Part shown: in pieces, positions 1 through 7,908 of the stretch
Layout of the letters: each line of letters starts with the position of its first letter
Position numbering within the stretch: position 1 is the first letter of the stretch
Origin: Collinsella aerofaciens
Lineage (GTDB): Bacteria > Actinomycetota > Coriobacteriia > Coriobacteriales > Coriobacteriaceae
NCBI RefSeq assembly: GCF_020181355.1
Contig: NZ_CP084004.1
Span: 992,001-1,056,000 of the forward strand
Direction of reading: 5' to 3'
Length of the DNA: 64,000 nt
Position numbers and translations under genes: made by a program
The notes under the pieces: generated by a model
Database searches by the model: none
What the model was told of the DNA's origin: nothing
What the model saw: the letters and a program-made list of their open reading frames with translations, nothing else

Positions 1-369
1 TCCGAGAAGCGCTCGCCGCGCTTTATGCAGGATGTGTACCGTTGGTACTACGAGCGTGCCAAGCTGACATTTGCCGCGCACCAGCAGGAGCTCGTCCCCG
101 TCACGGCCGCGTCGCTCATGCCCTATCCGGGTCCGTGGATTTCGCGCGAGCTCGACGAGCGCGTGCGCAAGACCGCCATGGTCCGCAGCATGTTTACCCG
201 CGAGCACGAGGGGTATCTACGCATTTGGCGCCACGGTATTGACGAGGCCAAGACCTACGCACGCCAAAACGCTGCAAGCTACCTGCGTTTTCAGAGCTTC
301 TGGCCCAAGATCATGGACGGGCTCTGGCGCGACGCACAACTGACCAGCATCCTGGAGGGGACTGAATGA
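1..369 (+). CDS. Hypothetical protein, C-terminal part (5' end outside window)
   Basis: The reading frame is open from base 1, so only the last 122 residues are visible. They are soluble-looking, rich in Arg, Tyr and Trp, with no membrane segment and no motif I recognise. The stop codon overlaps the start of the LytS-type kinase gene by four bases (ATGA), which indicates translational coupling and one operon with the two-component system. The protein may therefore be an accessory or upstream partner of that system, but its function is unknown. Confidence 0.75.
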   Translation, partial: SEKRSPRFMQDVYRWYYERAKLTFAAHQQELVPVTAASLMPYPGPWISRELDERVRKTAMVRSMFTREHEGYLRIWRHGIDEAKTYARQNAASYLRFQSFWPKIMDGLWRDAQLTSILEGTE

Positions 370-1709
370 TCGACCGCCGCGCCCAGCGCGATAACTCAAT
401 ATCAATCTTTCGCGTGATCGCCGTTGTCTGCGCCATTTGCGTGCTGGTGTACTTTATTTTCGCCCTGGCGACCGGAATCGAGCCAATCGCGACCGTGGTC
501 GCCTGCGCACTGCTGTGCATCTTTCTGTGCATTTTTATCTATTTGACGCTCAATCCCGATTCGGTGCGTTCGCAGTACACCGAAGAGACGCTCTCGGTGG
601 CCTCTGCCATGCTCGAGGACATCAAAGGCGGCCTGACGCAGGAGTCGGCGCGTCTGGTGTGCCAGCGTATTTTGCCCGAGACGCGCGCCATGACGGTTGC
701 CATCACCGACGAGGGCAACGTGCTGGCCTGCGCGGGCGAGTTTGAGGAAAAACTGCTGCCCGATACTCCCATCCACACGCTTGCCACACGCTACGTTATC
801 GAACATGGCATCGTGCAGTCGTTCAACCGTATGGTGGATGTCGTGGGCTCGGACGGCTCGCACAACCAAGTCCCCGCCGGCATTATCGCCCCCATCAAGG
901 TGGGCGATCGTACCGTCGGCACGCTCAAGTTCTACTACAAGACCCCGCGCGCCGTCGACCGTACCCAGTATGCGCTTGCCTCGGGCTTTGCCGAGATCTT
1001 GTCCACGCAGCTCGCCATCCACGAGCTCGAGGTGCAAAAGGAACTCACGGCGCGCGCCGAGGTGCGTGCGCTGCAGGCGCAGATTAACCCGCACTTCCTG
1101 TTCAACACGCTGAACACCATTGCATCGTTTACGCGCACCGACCCGCTGCGGGCCCGCGAACTGCTTCGTGAGTTCTCATCGTTCTATCGTGCCACGCTCG
1201 ACAACTCGGGATCGCTTATTCCGGTCTCGCGCGAGGTCGCACAGACCAAGCGCTACCTTACCTTTGAGAAGGCCCGCTTTGGCGAGGATCGCGTGCTTGC
1301 GACGTTCGATGTGTCCGAGGACGTGGAAGATACGCTGGTGCCGGCGTTCGTGATCCAGCCGATTGTCGAGAACGCCGTGCGTCATGGTATGGGCGATGAC
1401 GACGCCCTGAGGATCGACGTGACCGTTCACCAAGACGGCGAGGATGCAATCTTGATTGCCGTGGCCGATAATGGCGTGGGCATGGATGAGGGTACCGCCG
1501 CCAGACTGTTTGACGAGCGTTCTGCCCGTCCCGACGCCAGCTCTCCCCAGGGTGGCGGCGCCGGTGTGGCCATGCACAATATTTCGGAGCGCATCCATCG
1601 CTTTTATGGGCCGCACTCCTATACGCGTGTCGAATCGGCGCCGGGCAAGGGCACCAAAGTGCTCCTTCATCTTGATTTGTCAGAGAGCATCTTTGACATT
1701 CAAGAGTAA
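366..1709 (+). CDS. LytS/YpdA-family sensor histidine kinase
   Basis: 447 aa. Two hydrophobic segments near residues 14-36 and 41-62 anchor the protein in the membrane. A GAF-like region follows (about 75-215), then the His_kinase family signature QINPHFLFNTLN with the phospho-acceptor His near residue 243, and an HATPase domain with N box (IVENAVRHG near 330) and a glycine-rich lid (GGGAGVAMHNI). This is the LytS/BtsS architecture with a short membrane part instead of the usual 5TM-LYT domain. It overlaps the upstream gene by four bases and is followed 72 bp later by its probable cognate LytTR regulator. The signal is unknown; related systems sense pyruvate or cell-envelope state. Confidence 0.9.
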   Translation: MIDRRAQRDNSISIFRVIAVVCAICVLVYFIFALATGIEPIATVVACALLCIFLCIFIYLTLNPDSVRSQYTEETLSVASAMLEDIKGGLTQESARLVCQRILPETRAMTVAITDEGNVLACAGEFEEKLLPDTPIHTLATRYVIEHGIVQSFNRMVDVVGSDGSHNQVPAGIIAPIKVGDRTVGTLKFYYKTPRAVDRTQYALASGFAEILSTQLAIHELEVQKELTARAEVRALQAQINPHFLFNTLNTIASFTRTDPLRARELLREFSSFYRATLDNSGSLIPVSREVAQTKRYLTFEKARFGEDRVLATFDVSEDVEDTLVPAFVIQPIVENAVRHGMGDDDALRIDVTVHQDGEDAILIAVADNGVGMDEGTAARLFDERSARPDASSPQGGGAGVAMHNISERIHRFYGPHSYTRVESAPGKGTKVLLHLDLSESIFDIQE

Positions 1710-1781
1710 AATAAAAGGCTACGGGCTCAACGTCATGCGACGGATGCCCGGCGTAGTTAGTTGACGAAAGGTTTTATCCCT

Positions 1782-2498
1782 ATGCTGCGTGCGATGATTG
1801 TGGATGATGAGGCGCCGGCTCGCTCGGAGCTTCGCTTCCTGCTCGAGCAAACGGGCAAGATCGGCACGATCACTGAGGCGTCGAGCGTCCGCTCCGCCAT
1901 CGAGATGCTTATGGAAAGTCGCGTAGATGTCGTGTTTCTCGATATCTCGATGCCCGGTGCCTCGGGCCTGCAACTTGCCGAGGCGCTGCATAAGCTCAAA
2001 AATCCGCCGGCGATCGTGTTTGTGACTGCGTATAGTGACCATGCGGTCGAGGCATTCGACGTGGATGCCGTCGATTATCTGATGAAGCCGGTCGAGGAAG
2101 CTCGCTTGGATCGCGCGATCGAGAAGGTCATGCAACGCGCCAAGCCGGTTACGGACAGCAAGGTGACCATCGAGCGTATCCCGGTGGAAAAGGGCGGCCG
2201 CAAGGCGCTCATTCCCGTGGACGACATTCGCTTTATCATGGCCAAGGACGATTACTCCTGCATCTATACCGTCGATGATCGCTTTTTGTCGACGACCTCG
2301 CTGGCGCAGTTTGAGGCCAAGCTCTGCGACTTTGGCTTCTTCCGTGTTCACCGCCGCTATATCGTCAACTTGGCGTGCGTCACGGATGTGGAGACGGTGC
2401 CCTCGGGCGCCATCCAGCTGGGCATTACGGGCGTCGACGAACGCGTGCCGGTTTCGCGCCGCCGCGTCGTGCCGCTTAAGAAGGCCCTGAGTCTCTAG
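1782..2498 (+). CDS. LytTR-family response regulator
   Basis: 238 aa from ATG 1782. A TTG at 1761 would add seven residues, but the GAAAGG at 1765-1770 favours 1782. The receiver domain has the acidic pair near the N-terminus (VDDE), the phospho-acceptor Asp near residue 54 (FLDISMPG) and the conserved Lys (LMKPV). The second half is a LytTR DNA-binding domain (about 135-235, with FFRVHRRYIVNL). It lies directly after the LytS kinase, so the two form a two-component system. A strong intrinsic terminator follows at 2505-2554. The target genes are not evident from this window. Confidence 0.92.
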   Translation: MLRAMIVDDEAPARSELRFLLEQTGKIGTITEASSVRSAIEMLMESRVDVVFLDISMPGASGLQLAEALHKLKNPPAIVFVTAYSDHAVEAFDVDAVDYLMKPVEEARLDRAIEKVMQRAKPVTDSKVTIERIPVEKGGRKALIPVDDIRFIMAKDDYSCIYTVDDRFLSTTSLAQFEAKLCDFGFFRVHRRYIVNLACVTDVETVPSGAIQLGITGVDERVPVSRRRVVPLKKALSL

Positions 2499-2504
2499 CA
2501 CACT

Positions 2505-2554
2505 GGCCCCGCAGCCCTGTAGACCTATCGTCTGCGGAGCCGTGGGGCCTTTTT
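2505..2554 (+). terminator. Intrinsic terminator after the two-component operon
   Basis: A GGCCCCGCAG...CTGCGGAGCCGTGGGGCC hairpin is followed by a T run, seven bases after the response-regulator stop codon. Confidence 0.85.
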
Positions 2555-2594
2555 GTATGTATCTGCCGAATCGTTTTTTTGCGGAAGGGATCCC

Positions 2595-3062
2595 ATGAAC
2601 AGTGCAAGCGCCAAGCGTATCGACATCATCTCGGACACCCACGGCTATTTATCGCCTGCGCTCTTGGATGAGCTTGAGGGCGCGGATCTGATTATCCATG
2701 CCGGTGACCTTACGTCGGAGATGGACTACGAGCACCTATGCACTATCGCCCCCGTGCGGGCCGTACTGGGCAACAACGATTACTACCGCGACTACGGCCC
2801 CGATGTAGACCGTCTTGCGCTCTTTACCTACGAAGGCCTCAAATTCGCCGTAGCCCACTACCGCGAAGACCTTCCGGTGGGATCCGTAGACGTAGCCATC
2901 AACGGCCACACCCACGTAACCAAAGAAGCCCAAGTGGGCCGTTGCTTAGTCCTCAACCCGGGCAGCGCCAGCTACCCCAGAGGCACCCGAGGCCCCACCA
3001 TGGCCAGAATGCTCGTCAAAGACGGCAAGATCATAAGCACCAAGTTTATTGACCTAGACTAA
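2595..3062 (+). CDS. YfcE/MJ0936-family metallophosphoesterase
   Basis: 155 aa from ATG 2595, with GGAAGGGA at 2583-2590 as ribosome binding site; an upstream in-frame start at 2553 lies in the terminator region and has no such site. The calcineurin-like metal-binding motifs occur in order: SDTHG, HAGD, GNND, and NGHTH near the C-terminus, then NPGS. Length and order match the small YfcE/MJ0936 phosphodiesterases, which hydrolyse phosphodiester model substrates with divalent metals. The physiological substrate is unknown. The gene is monocistronic, flanked by terminators on both sides. Confidence 0.9.
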   Translation: MNSASAKRIDIISDTHGYLSPALLDELEGADLIIHAGDLTSEMDYEHLCTIAPVRAVLGNNDYYRDYGPDVDRLALFTYEGLKFAVAHYREDLPVGSVDVAINGHTHVTKEAQVGRCLVLNPGSASYPRGTRGPTMARMLVKDGKIISTKFIDLD

Positions 3063-3070
3063 CCGCAACA

Positions 3071-3106
3071 AAAACGGGGGATGTAAAATCGCATCTCCCG
3101 TTTTTT
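3071..3106 (+). terminator. Intrinsic terminator after the phosphodiesterase gene
   Basis: AAAACGGGGGATG and CATCTCCCG pair across an A-rich loop and are followed by six T residues. Confidence 0.85.
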
Positions 3107-3149
3107 ATGAGCCAAAGGCGGAGTTTCAACAAGAATAATCAGACCAACC

Positions 3150-3439
3150 CCACCGCGGAGAACGGGGACCTCGAGCCGCGGAAGCGGCGAGGAGCAAGAA
3201 CTGTTTGGACAAAGTGACGGCAGGGAGGGTCTCCGGGGCTGAGGGCGGGGGTTAAGTTTGTCGCGAGTTCCGCACGCAAAGGAAAGCACTTAATGTGCTT
3301 TCCGTCTTGCGCAGGACTGTAGAGCAGCAAACTCAACCCGCGCCCGCCGGCCCCGGAGACCCTCCCGGAGGGACCGGGTTGATTTCCGATCTCAGCCGAA
3401 CACATTGAGCAAATAGGCCATTCCCGCAGTTAGCTGAAC
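3150..3439. repeat. Large structured non-coding element with nested inverted repeats
   Basis: No credible gene. A perfect 17-bp inverted repeat (3223-3239 against 3350-3366) encloses a second imperfect stem (3244-3260 against about 3329-3349) and an apical nine-base hairpin (3281-3303, GGAAAGCAC with GTGCTTTCC). The whole could fold as a rod of about 144 nt. Smaller palindromes flank it. It sits between a terminated gene and an IS30-like element. It could be a non-autonomous mobile element, a REP-like repeat or a structured RNA; the sequence alone does not decide. Confidence 0.55.
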
Positions 3440-3478
3440 GCCCCCGCGGCCCCTCCTGGGGTCCGGGGGCGCCGTTTT
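3440..3478 (+). terminator. GC-rich hairpin with T run
   Basis: GCCCCCG-GGCCCC pairs with GGGG-CCGGGGGC around a TCCT loop, followed by GCCGTTTTCC. It would end any transcript of the structured element upstream. Confidence 0.5.
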
Positions 3479-3554
3479 CCCAGTTGAAGGAACGGTGGAG
3501 ATGTGTTTCGATGGGTCCGGTGGCCATGCTCCGCCCTCCGCCCGGCACCTCTTC

Positions 3555-4940
3555 CCAGACTCAGCCGGACGGCCGGTCCGTCTATTCCGTTTTTTCCTTC
3601 AGGCTAGGACAGCGGGGCATCGCCCCTCTCTGCGCGCGCCCGCCCTATCAGTCCCGGCGTCAGGTCGAGCTCGCCGAGCGGCACGTCCTCCACGCCGTAG
3701 GCGTCCAGCAGCGCCGCCGCGTCGTCCCCGAGCATCGCCCTGAAGGCGCGGGCGGGCGTCGTGAAGCCGAGCGCGCCGCGGGGCTCGGAGTTCACGTGCG
3801 ACATGGCCAGCGCCAGGTCGGCCGGGGAGAGCCGGTCGAACCTGATTCCGGCGCCCTTGGGCAGCAGCTTCCTTATCTCGACGTGGTTGCGCTCGCAGGC
3901 GCCCTTCTGGTCGCTTCGCCCGGGGTCGCAGTAGAACAGCCTCGTCTCGCCCGGCCCCTCGCCGAGCAGCGCCGCGATCGCCGCCTCGTCGGAGAACTCG
4001 GCGCCGTTGTCGGTGAGCACGGCGCGGAAGACCCTGCCCATGCCGTCGGCGCCGAGGACCTCCCTGATATCGCCCAGGGCGTCCGCGACGCACCCGGCGG
4101 TCTTCTCCTCCAGCGGCAGCGCGAGCTGGAGCCTGCTGGGGCGGTGCAGCAGCGTGAGCAGGCAGGCGGAGTCCTCCCGCGCGCCCTCGACCGTGTCCAT
4201 CTCCCAGGCCGCGGCGCACGCGTCCTCCCCGAGGGCGAGGAACGCGGCATGCGACCTGCGGGCGGAGTGGCGCGTGGCCGCCCGGCCGGCGGCGCTCTTC
4301 CTCGGCCTGTAGCCGACCTTGCGCCTGAGCTCCATGTTGGTCATGCCGTCGTAGCCCGCCGAGACCCAGCGGTAGATGGTCGACGGCGACAGGTCCACCG
4401 GGCCGCCGTTGCGCGCCGCCATCTGCTCGGGCGAGAGCCCCCGGCGCAGGCAGTCCCTTATCGCCTCCAGCCTGGCCGCCGCGGCGGGCTCGTCGGCGTC
4501 TATCCCGCGCCTGGACGAGACGAGGACCGAGTCGGCGCACAGCTGCGCGGCCCGGGCCTCGTAGAAGACGTGGGGGCGGCGCTTGCAGCCGATCGCGCGG
4601 TACCGGCCGCAGCCGTTGCAGCATCGCGGCCACGCGGCCAGGCGCGGGCAGGCCGCCGACAGGTCGGCGGAGGCGTCCACGCGCTCGCCGCGCCTGGACT
4701 TCGGCGCCGTCACGAACCTGTGCGACGCCACCTCGGCGCTCACCGTCGAGGGCGACCTGCCCAGCTCCCTCGCGATCTCCCTGCACGAGGCCCCGCGCTC
4801 CAGCATCCTCTGGACCGTGTCCCGCTCGTGCCTCGTGAGCCTTCCGTAGGCCCTCGGGACCGCCCTCGCGGAGCCCCTATTCTTCTTTCCGGACATGCCG
4901 TCCTCCGATCTCCCGGGGCCGGCCGGTCCGGCCCTCAGGG
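3555..4940. mobile_element. IS30-like insertion sequence (approximate ends)
   Basis: The transposase gene is flanked by related GC-rich segments in inverted orientation: CAGCCGGACGGCCGG near 3558-3575 and, on the other strand, GGGCCGGACCGGCCGG near 4918-4935. These may be the terminal inverted repeats or lie just inside them. I could not define a target-site duplication, so the ends are only approximate. A perfect 40-bp palindrome starts eight bases beyond the right end. Confidence 0.5.
3604..4896 (-). CDS. IS30-family transposase
   Basis: 430 aa from ATG 4896, preceded by GGAGG six bases upstream; the longer frame from 4956 runs into a palindrome and is unlikely. An N-terminal helix-turn-helix region (about 20-55, with REIARELGRSPSTVS) precedes a DDE integrase core: first Asp in WEMDTVEG, second in LTDNGAEF, and Glu in the KGACERNHVE segment, the typical IS30 pattern. 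No frameshift or stop is seen, so the enzyme looks intact. GC content is higher than in neighbouring genes. A long plus-strand frame over the same DNA is an antisense artefact. Confidence 0.9.
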   Translation of the reverse strand: MSGKKNRGSARAVPRAYGRLTRHERDTVQRMLERGASCREIARELGRSPSTVSAEVASHRFVTAPKSRRGERVDASADLSAACPRLAAWPRCCNGCGRYRAIGCKRRPHVFYEARAAQLCADSVLVSSRRGIDADEPAAAARLEAIRDCLRRGLSPEQMAARNGGPVDLSPSTIYRWVSAGYDGMTNMELRRKVGYRPRKSAAGRAATRHSARRSHAAFLALGEDACAAAWEMDTVEGAREDSACLLTLLHRPSRLQLALPLEEKTAGCVADALGDIREVLGADGMGRVFRAVLTDNGAEFSDEAAIAALLGEGPGETRLFYCDPGRSDQKGACERNHVEIRKLLPKGAGIRFDRLSPADLALAMSHVNSEPRGALGFTTPARAFRAMLGDDAAALLDAYGVEDVPLGELDLTPGLIGRARAERGDAPLS

Positions 4941-4947
4941 TATCGGG

Positions 4948-4987
4948 TTCCCACATTCATCCGCACATGTGCGGATGAATGTGGGAA
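4948..4987. repeat. Perfect 40-bp palindrome
   Basis: Each half is 20 bases, with left half TTCCCACATTCATCCGCACA. It lies between the IS30-like element and the tRNA-Asp promoter. A degenerate copy of its half (GTTCGGATGAAGT) follows at 4989-5001. The half-site core CACATTCATC is shared with a hairpin at 45906-45941. Confidence 0.9.
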
Positions 4988-5049
4988 GTGTTCGGATGAA
5001 GTTGATAATCAAGGCCCGGAGGGACCGAAAAATTTTTTCAAAAAAGTTG

Positions 5050-5079
5050 TTGCGCGCCGGACAGACTTCTGTGTATACT
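5050..5079 (+). promoter_or_regulatory. Promoter of tRNA-Asp
   Basis: A -35-like TTGCGC (5050-5055) and a -10 TATACT (5074-5079) are separated by 18 bp, 47 bp upstream of the mature tRNA 5' end. Confidence 0.6.
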
Positions 5080-5125
5080 AATCCCCGCAGCGCACGCGAG
5101 CGGAAACAAACGCGAACGTCTGCCT

Positions 5126-5203
<78 letters not shown>

Positions 5204-5211
5204 ACGCAATT

Positions 5212-5239
5212 AAAGCCACGTCTTCGGACGTGGCTTTTT
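5212..5239 (+). terminator. Intrinsic terminator of tRNA-Asp
   Basis: AAGCCACGTC and GACGTGGCTT form a stem with a TTCG tetraloop and a T tail. Confidence 0.9.
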
Positions 5240-5562
5240 GCGTTTGATGCACTTTGTTTCGATAGAACGATCGCCCTGGTGCATCTTCGCCCAGAATCCC
5301 CGCGCCTTCGGGAACGCAAGTAAAATCTAATAAGTATATCTGTCTGAACAACAGCTTTGTTGCGCAACACCTGTTCTACGAGACAGGGGGTTAGGTTATA
5401 CTAAATTGCACTGTGCGCCGCATCTGATGCATTTCGCTCCAAGCGCGGCACTCAGTGGATATCCGATTTACCATTTGGAGGTCCTGGCGGTCATTTAGCG
5501 TCTCGACACAAGCTCGGCCCCGGAGCTCGTTCGAGCTGTTCGTATTCCTTGAAAGGGGAAAA
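5240..5562. other. Gene-free stretch upstream of the Rrf2 gene
   Basis: No coding frame is convincing here. A TATACT at 5397-5402 could be a -10 element for the Rrf2 gene, with a small inverted repeat (CCTGT...ACAGG, about 5371-5387) just upstream that might be an operator. Nothing else stands out. Confidence 0.4.
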
Positions 5563-6048
5563 ATGGACATATCGAGGAAGACTGATTACGCCCTTCGCAT
5601 GCTGGCGATGCTTGCCGAGGATCCGGAGCGTTTGCTTTCTGTTCGCACCGCTGCCGAAGAGGTCAATGTCCCGTATTCGTTTGCCCGCTCGATTCAGCAC
5701 GGTTTGGTCCAGGCCGGTATTGTGGAGAGTCTGCGTGGCGTCCACGGTGGCATGCGTCTCAAGGTCAGTCCGGACGACGTCACTATCCGCCAGGTCGTCG
5801 AGGCCGTTCAGGGTCCTATGGTTATGAACGATTGTACCGCGCCCGATGGTGACTGTGCGCGCATGGGCGCGTGCTGCTATCATCCCCTGTGGGCCGGAGC
5901 CCAGGCGTTGATGCGCGACTACCTCGATTCCGTTTCGCTCGGCGACATCGTCGCTCACCGCCAGTTCCCGGCCGTCGATCCCAAGTTCGCCGACCGCGAA
6001 GCGTTTCCCGAGTACGCCACCTGCGCGTGCGCTTACCGGGAGGAATAG
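5563..6048 (+). CDS. Rrf2-family transcriptional regulator, probable Fe-S protein
   Basis: 161 aa from ATG 5563 (GAAAGGGG at 5551-5558). The N-terminal winged helix has the Rrf2 pattern (MDISRKTDYALRML, then PYSFARSIQ and GVHGGMRL). Cysteines at residues 91, 98, 104 and 105 fall where IscR/NsrR carry the three ligands of their Fe-S cluster, so it probably senses iron-sulfur status, NO or redox stress. The next gene starts 21 bp after its stop, so it is likely cotranscribed with the MutY-like glycosylase; rubrerythrin lies further downstream. Which Rrf2 subgroup it belongs to is not clear. Confidence 0.9.
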   Translation: MDISRKTDYALRMLAMLAEDPERLLSVRTAAEEVNVPYSFARSIQHGLVQAGIVESLRGVHGGMRLKVSPDDVTIRQVVEAVQGPMVMNDCTAPDGDCARMGACCYHPLWAGAQALMRDYLDSVSLGDIVAHRQFPAVDPKFADREAFPEYATCACAYREE

Positions 6049-6069
6049 CGCCGCATAAGGAGCATAGCC

Positions 6070-6975
6070 ATGATTCAGGACCCCTTTCGTTCGATGATTC
6101 GTTCGGAAGGGGTCCTGCGTTATCGCGACCTTCCGTGGCGCCGCACACGCGATCCGTACATCATTTGGCTTTCTGAGGTCATGCTGCAGCAAACGCAGGT
6201 GCCGCGTGTGGAGGCGCGCATGCCGGTGTGGCTCGATCGTTTTCCGACTGTGCAGGCGCTTGCCCAGGCCGCGCCTTCCGATGTTTTGGACGCTTGGCAG
6301 GGCATGGGCTACAACCGACGCGCTCTGGCGCTTCATGGGGCCGCTCAGCGCGTTGTAGAGGACTGGGACGGGGAGTTTCCGCGTGAGACGCGTGACTTGG
6401 TCGCTCTGCCCGGCATTGGCCCGGCAACGGCGCAGGGCATCCGTTCGTTTGCGTTTGATCTTCCAGGCGTGTATCTAGAGACCAATGTGCGCACGGTCTT
6501 TTTGCATCATTTCTTTCCCGATGTGCCGGCCGTTCCCGATCGCGAGCTGGTGCCGCTGATTCAAGCCGCCTGTCCGGCGGCCCCTGGTGCGGCGGCGGAT
6601 GAGATTGCGCCCTTTGCCGTGCCTCAAGACGATGCCGACACGCCGCGCGCATGGTATTACGCGTTGCTGGATTACGGCGCGTATCTTAAAAAGACGCTGC
6701 CCAATCCGTCCAGGCGGTCGGCGGGCTATAGTCGTCAGTCCAAGTTTGAGGGCTCGCGTCGCCAAAAGCGCGCCCACATTGTGCGCATGCTGCTGGCGGC
6801 GCGCGATGGACAACCGGCAGGTATTACGCTCGATGAAGCCGTTGCAGGCGTTAACGAGATGGAGACGGCAGCCGGCCGAGAGCCGGTCGAGCGCGAGCTG
6901 GTCGCAAGCATTCTTGCCGATCTGGAGCGCGAGGGCTTTTGCGGCTCCGAGGGCGATCGTTGGCTGAGTGTGTAG
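6070..6975 (+). CDS. MutY-like HhH-GPD DNA glycosylase, short form
   Basis: 301 aa, AAGGAG upstream of ATG 6070. It has the MutY signature WLSEVMLQQTQV with the catalytic Glu at residue 36, and the helix-hairpin-helix LPGIGPATAQG (about 113-123). Two features depart from MutY: the catalytic Asp position reads Glu137 (LETNVRTV), and the C-terminal four-cysteine Fe-S motif is absent, as is a NUDIX-like mismatch-recognition domain. The C-terminal 100 residues form a different, winged-helix-like region. It is a base-excision glycosylase by family, but adenine specificity is uncertain. It is likely cotranscribed with the Rrf2 gene. Confidence 0.8.
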   Translation: MIQDPFRSMIRSEGVLRYRDLPWRRTRDPYIIWLSEVMLQQTQVPRVEARMPVWLDRFPTVQALAQAAPSDVLDAWQGMGYNRRALALHGAAQRVVEDWDGEFPRETRDLVALPGIGPATAQGIRSFAFDLPGVYLETNVRTVFLHHFFPDVPAVPDRELVPLIQAACPAAPGAAADEIAPFAVPQDDADTPRAWYYALLDYGAYLKKTLPNPSRRSAGYSRQSKFEGSRRQKRAHIVRMLLAARDGQPAGITLDEAVAGVNEMETAAGREPVERELVASILADLEREGFCGSEGDRWLSV

Positions 6976-7089
6976 CTCACTCGAATCTGAAGAACGGGAT
7001 TGTAAGGTTTAAATTCTCGGCATGAGGGCATCCTTAAAGCAAGGCCGCTCAAAGTCTGTGGGCGGCATGCGTTGAAGGGAAGTACACCT

Positions 7090-7629
7090 ATGGATTTTGA
7101 GAATTCCCAAACCAAGAAGAACCTCGAGACCGCTTTTGCCGGTGAGTCCCAGGCACACACCAAGTATCGCTACTATGCATCCAAGGCCAAAAAGGACGGC
7201 TACGTTCAGATCTCGAATATTTTTGCCGAGACGGCGGGCAACGAGTCCGAGCACGCCAAGCTGTGGTTTAAGTATCTGCACGACGGCGCCGTTCCGGGCA
7301 CTCTGGACAACCTGCGCGACGCCGCTGCGGGCGAGAACTACGAGTGGACCACGATGTACGACGAGTTCGCCAAGACCGCCGAGGAGGAGGGCTTTGTCGA
7401 GATCGCCGAGAAGTTCCGTGGCGTCGCCGCCGTCGAGAAGGCCCACGAGGAGCGCTACAACAAACTCGTCGAGCGCATCGAGTCGGGCGAGGTGTTTGAG
7501 CGTGAGGGCGTGAAGGTGTGGAAGTGCCTGAACTGCGGGCACCTGCACGTTGGTGCCGAGGCGCCTGAGGTGTGCCCGGTGTGTAACCACCCGAAGGCGT
7601 ACTTTGAGGAGCAGGTGGTGAACTACTAG
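7090..7629 (+). CDS. Rubrerythrin
   Basis: 179 aa. An N-terminal ferritin-like four-helix domain carries the ExxH-type diiron ligands ([28 protein letters not shown]), and the C-terminus is a rubredoxin-like domain with CLNCG and CPVCNHP. It reduces hydrogen peroxide in the cytoplasm of anaerobes, with electrons from rubredoxin or NADH-dependent carriers. Start ATG 7090 is preceded by GAAGGGA. It has its own 114-bp upstream region and is followed by a hairpin-plus-terminator element. Confidence 0.96.
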   Translation: MDFENSQTKKNLETAFAGESQAHTKYRYYASKAKKDGYVQISNIFAETAGNESEHAKLWFKYLHDGAVPGTLDNLRDAAAGENYEWTTMYDEFAKTAEEEGFVEIAEKFRGVAAVEKAHEERYNKLVERIESGEVFEREGVKVWKCLNCGHLHVGAEAPEVCPVCNHPKAYFEEQVVNY

Positions 7630-7650
7630 CGCTTGGCGCTGGCGTGAGCT

Positions 7651-7736
7651 GGGCCGGGAGGGCCGGACTACCTTCCCTCCTCGCTCACGGCTTCGCAGGG
7701 TCGCGTTGAGGGAAGGTAGTCCGGCCCTCCCGGCCC
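7651..7736. repeat. Long hairpin with conserved loop, copy 1
   Basis: A perfect 29-bp inverted repeat (7651-7679 against 7708-7736) encloses a 28-base loop containing CTCGCTCACGGCTTCGCAG. The loop recurs at 8625-8643 inside a hairpin with unrelated arms. It starts 22 bases after the rubrerythrin stop and is followed by a terminator. Confidence 0.9.
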
Positions 7737-7786
7737 GCTTTGGTTCGTTGCGTGCTCGCTACAGAAAAGCTGATAACTAAGTTTGT

Positions 7787-7817
7787 GTGCCGCCCCTATC
7801 GGGGCGGCACGTTTTTG
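7787..7817 (+). terminator. Intrinsic terminator, copy 1 of the element
   Basis: GTGCCGCCCC-TATC-GGGGCGGCAC followed by GTTTTTG. Almost the same sequence recurs at 8724-8751 at the same place relative to the second long hairpin. Confidence 0.85.
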
Positions 7818-7908
7818 TATGGGGACTGGTTGGGACGGCACCGTTCATGGGTGGGGTACACTGGGTGGCGACTTTTAGTTTATCTACTACCTGATGGGGT
7901 GTTTTTGT

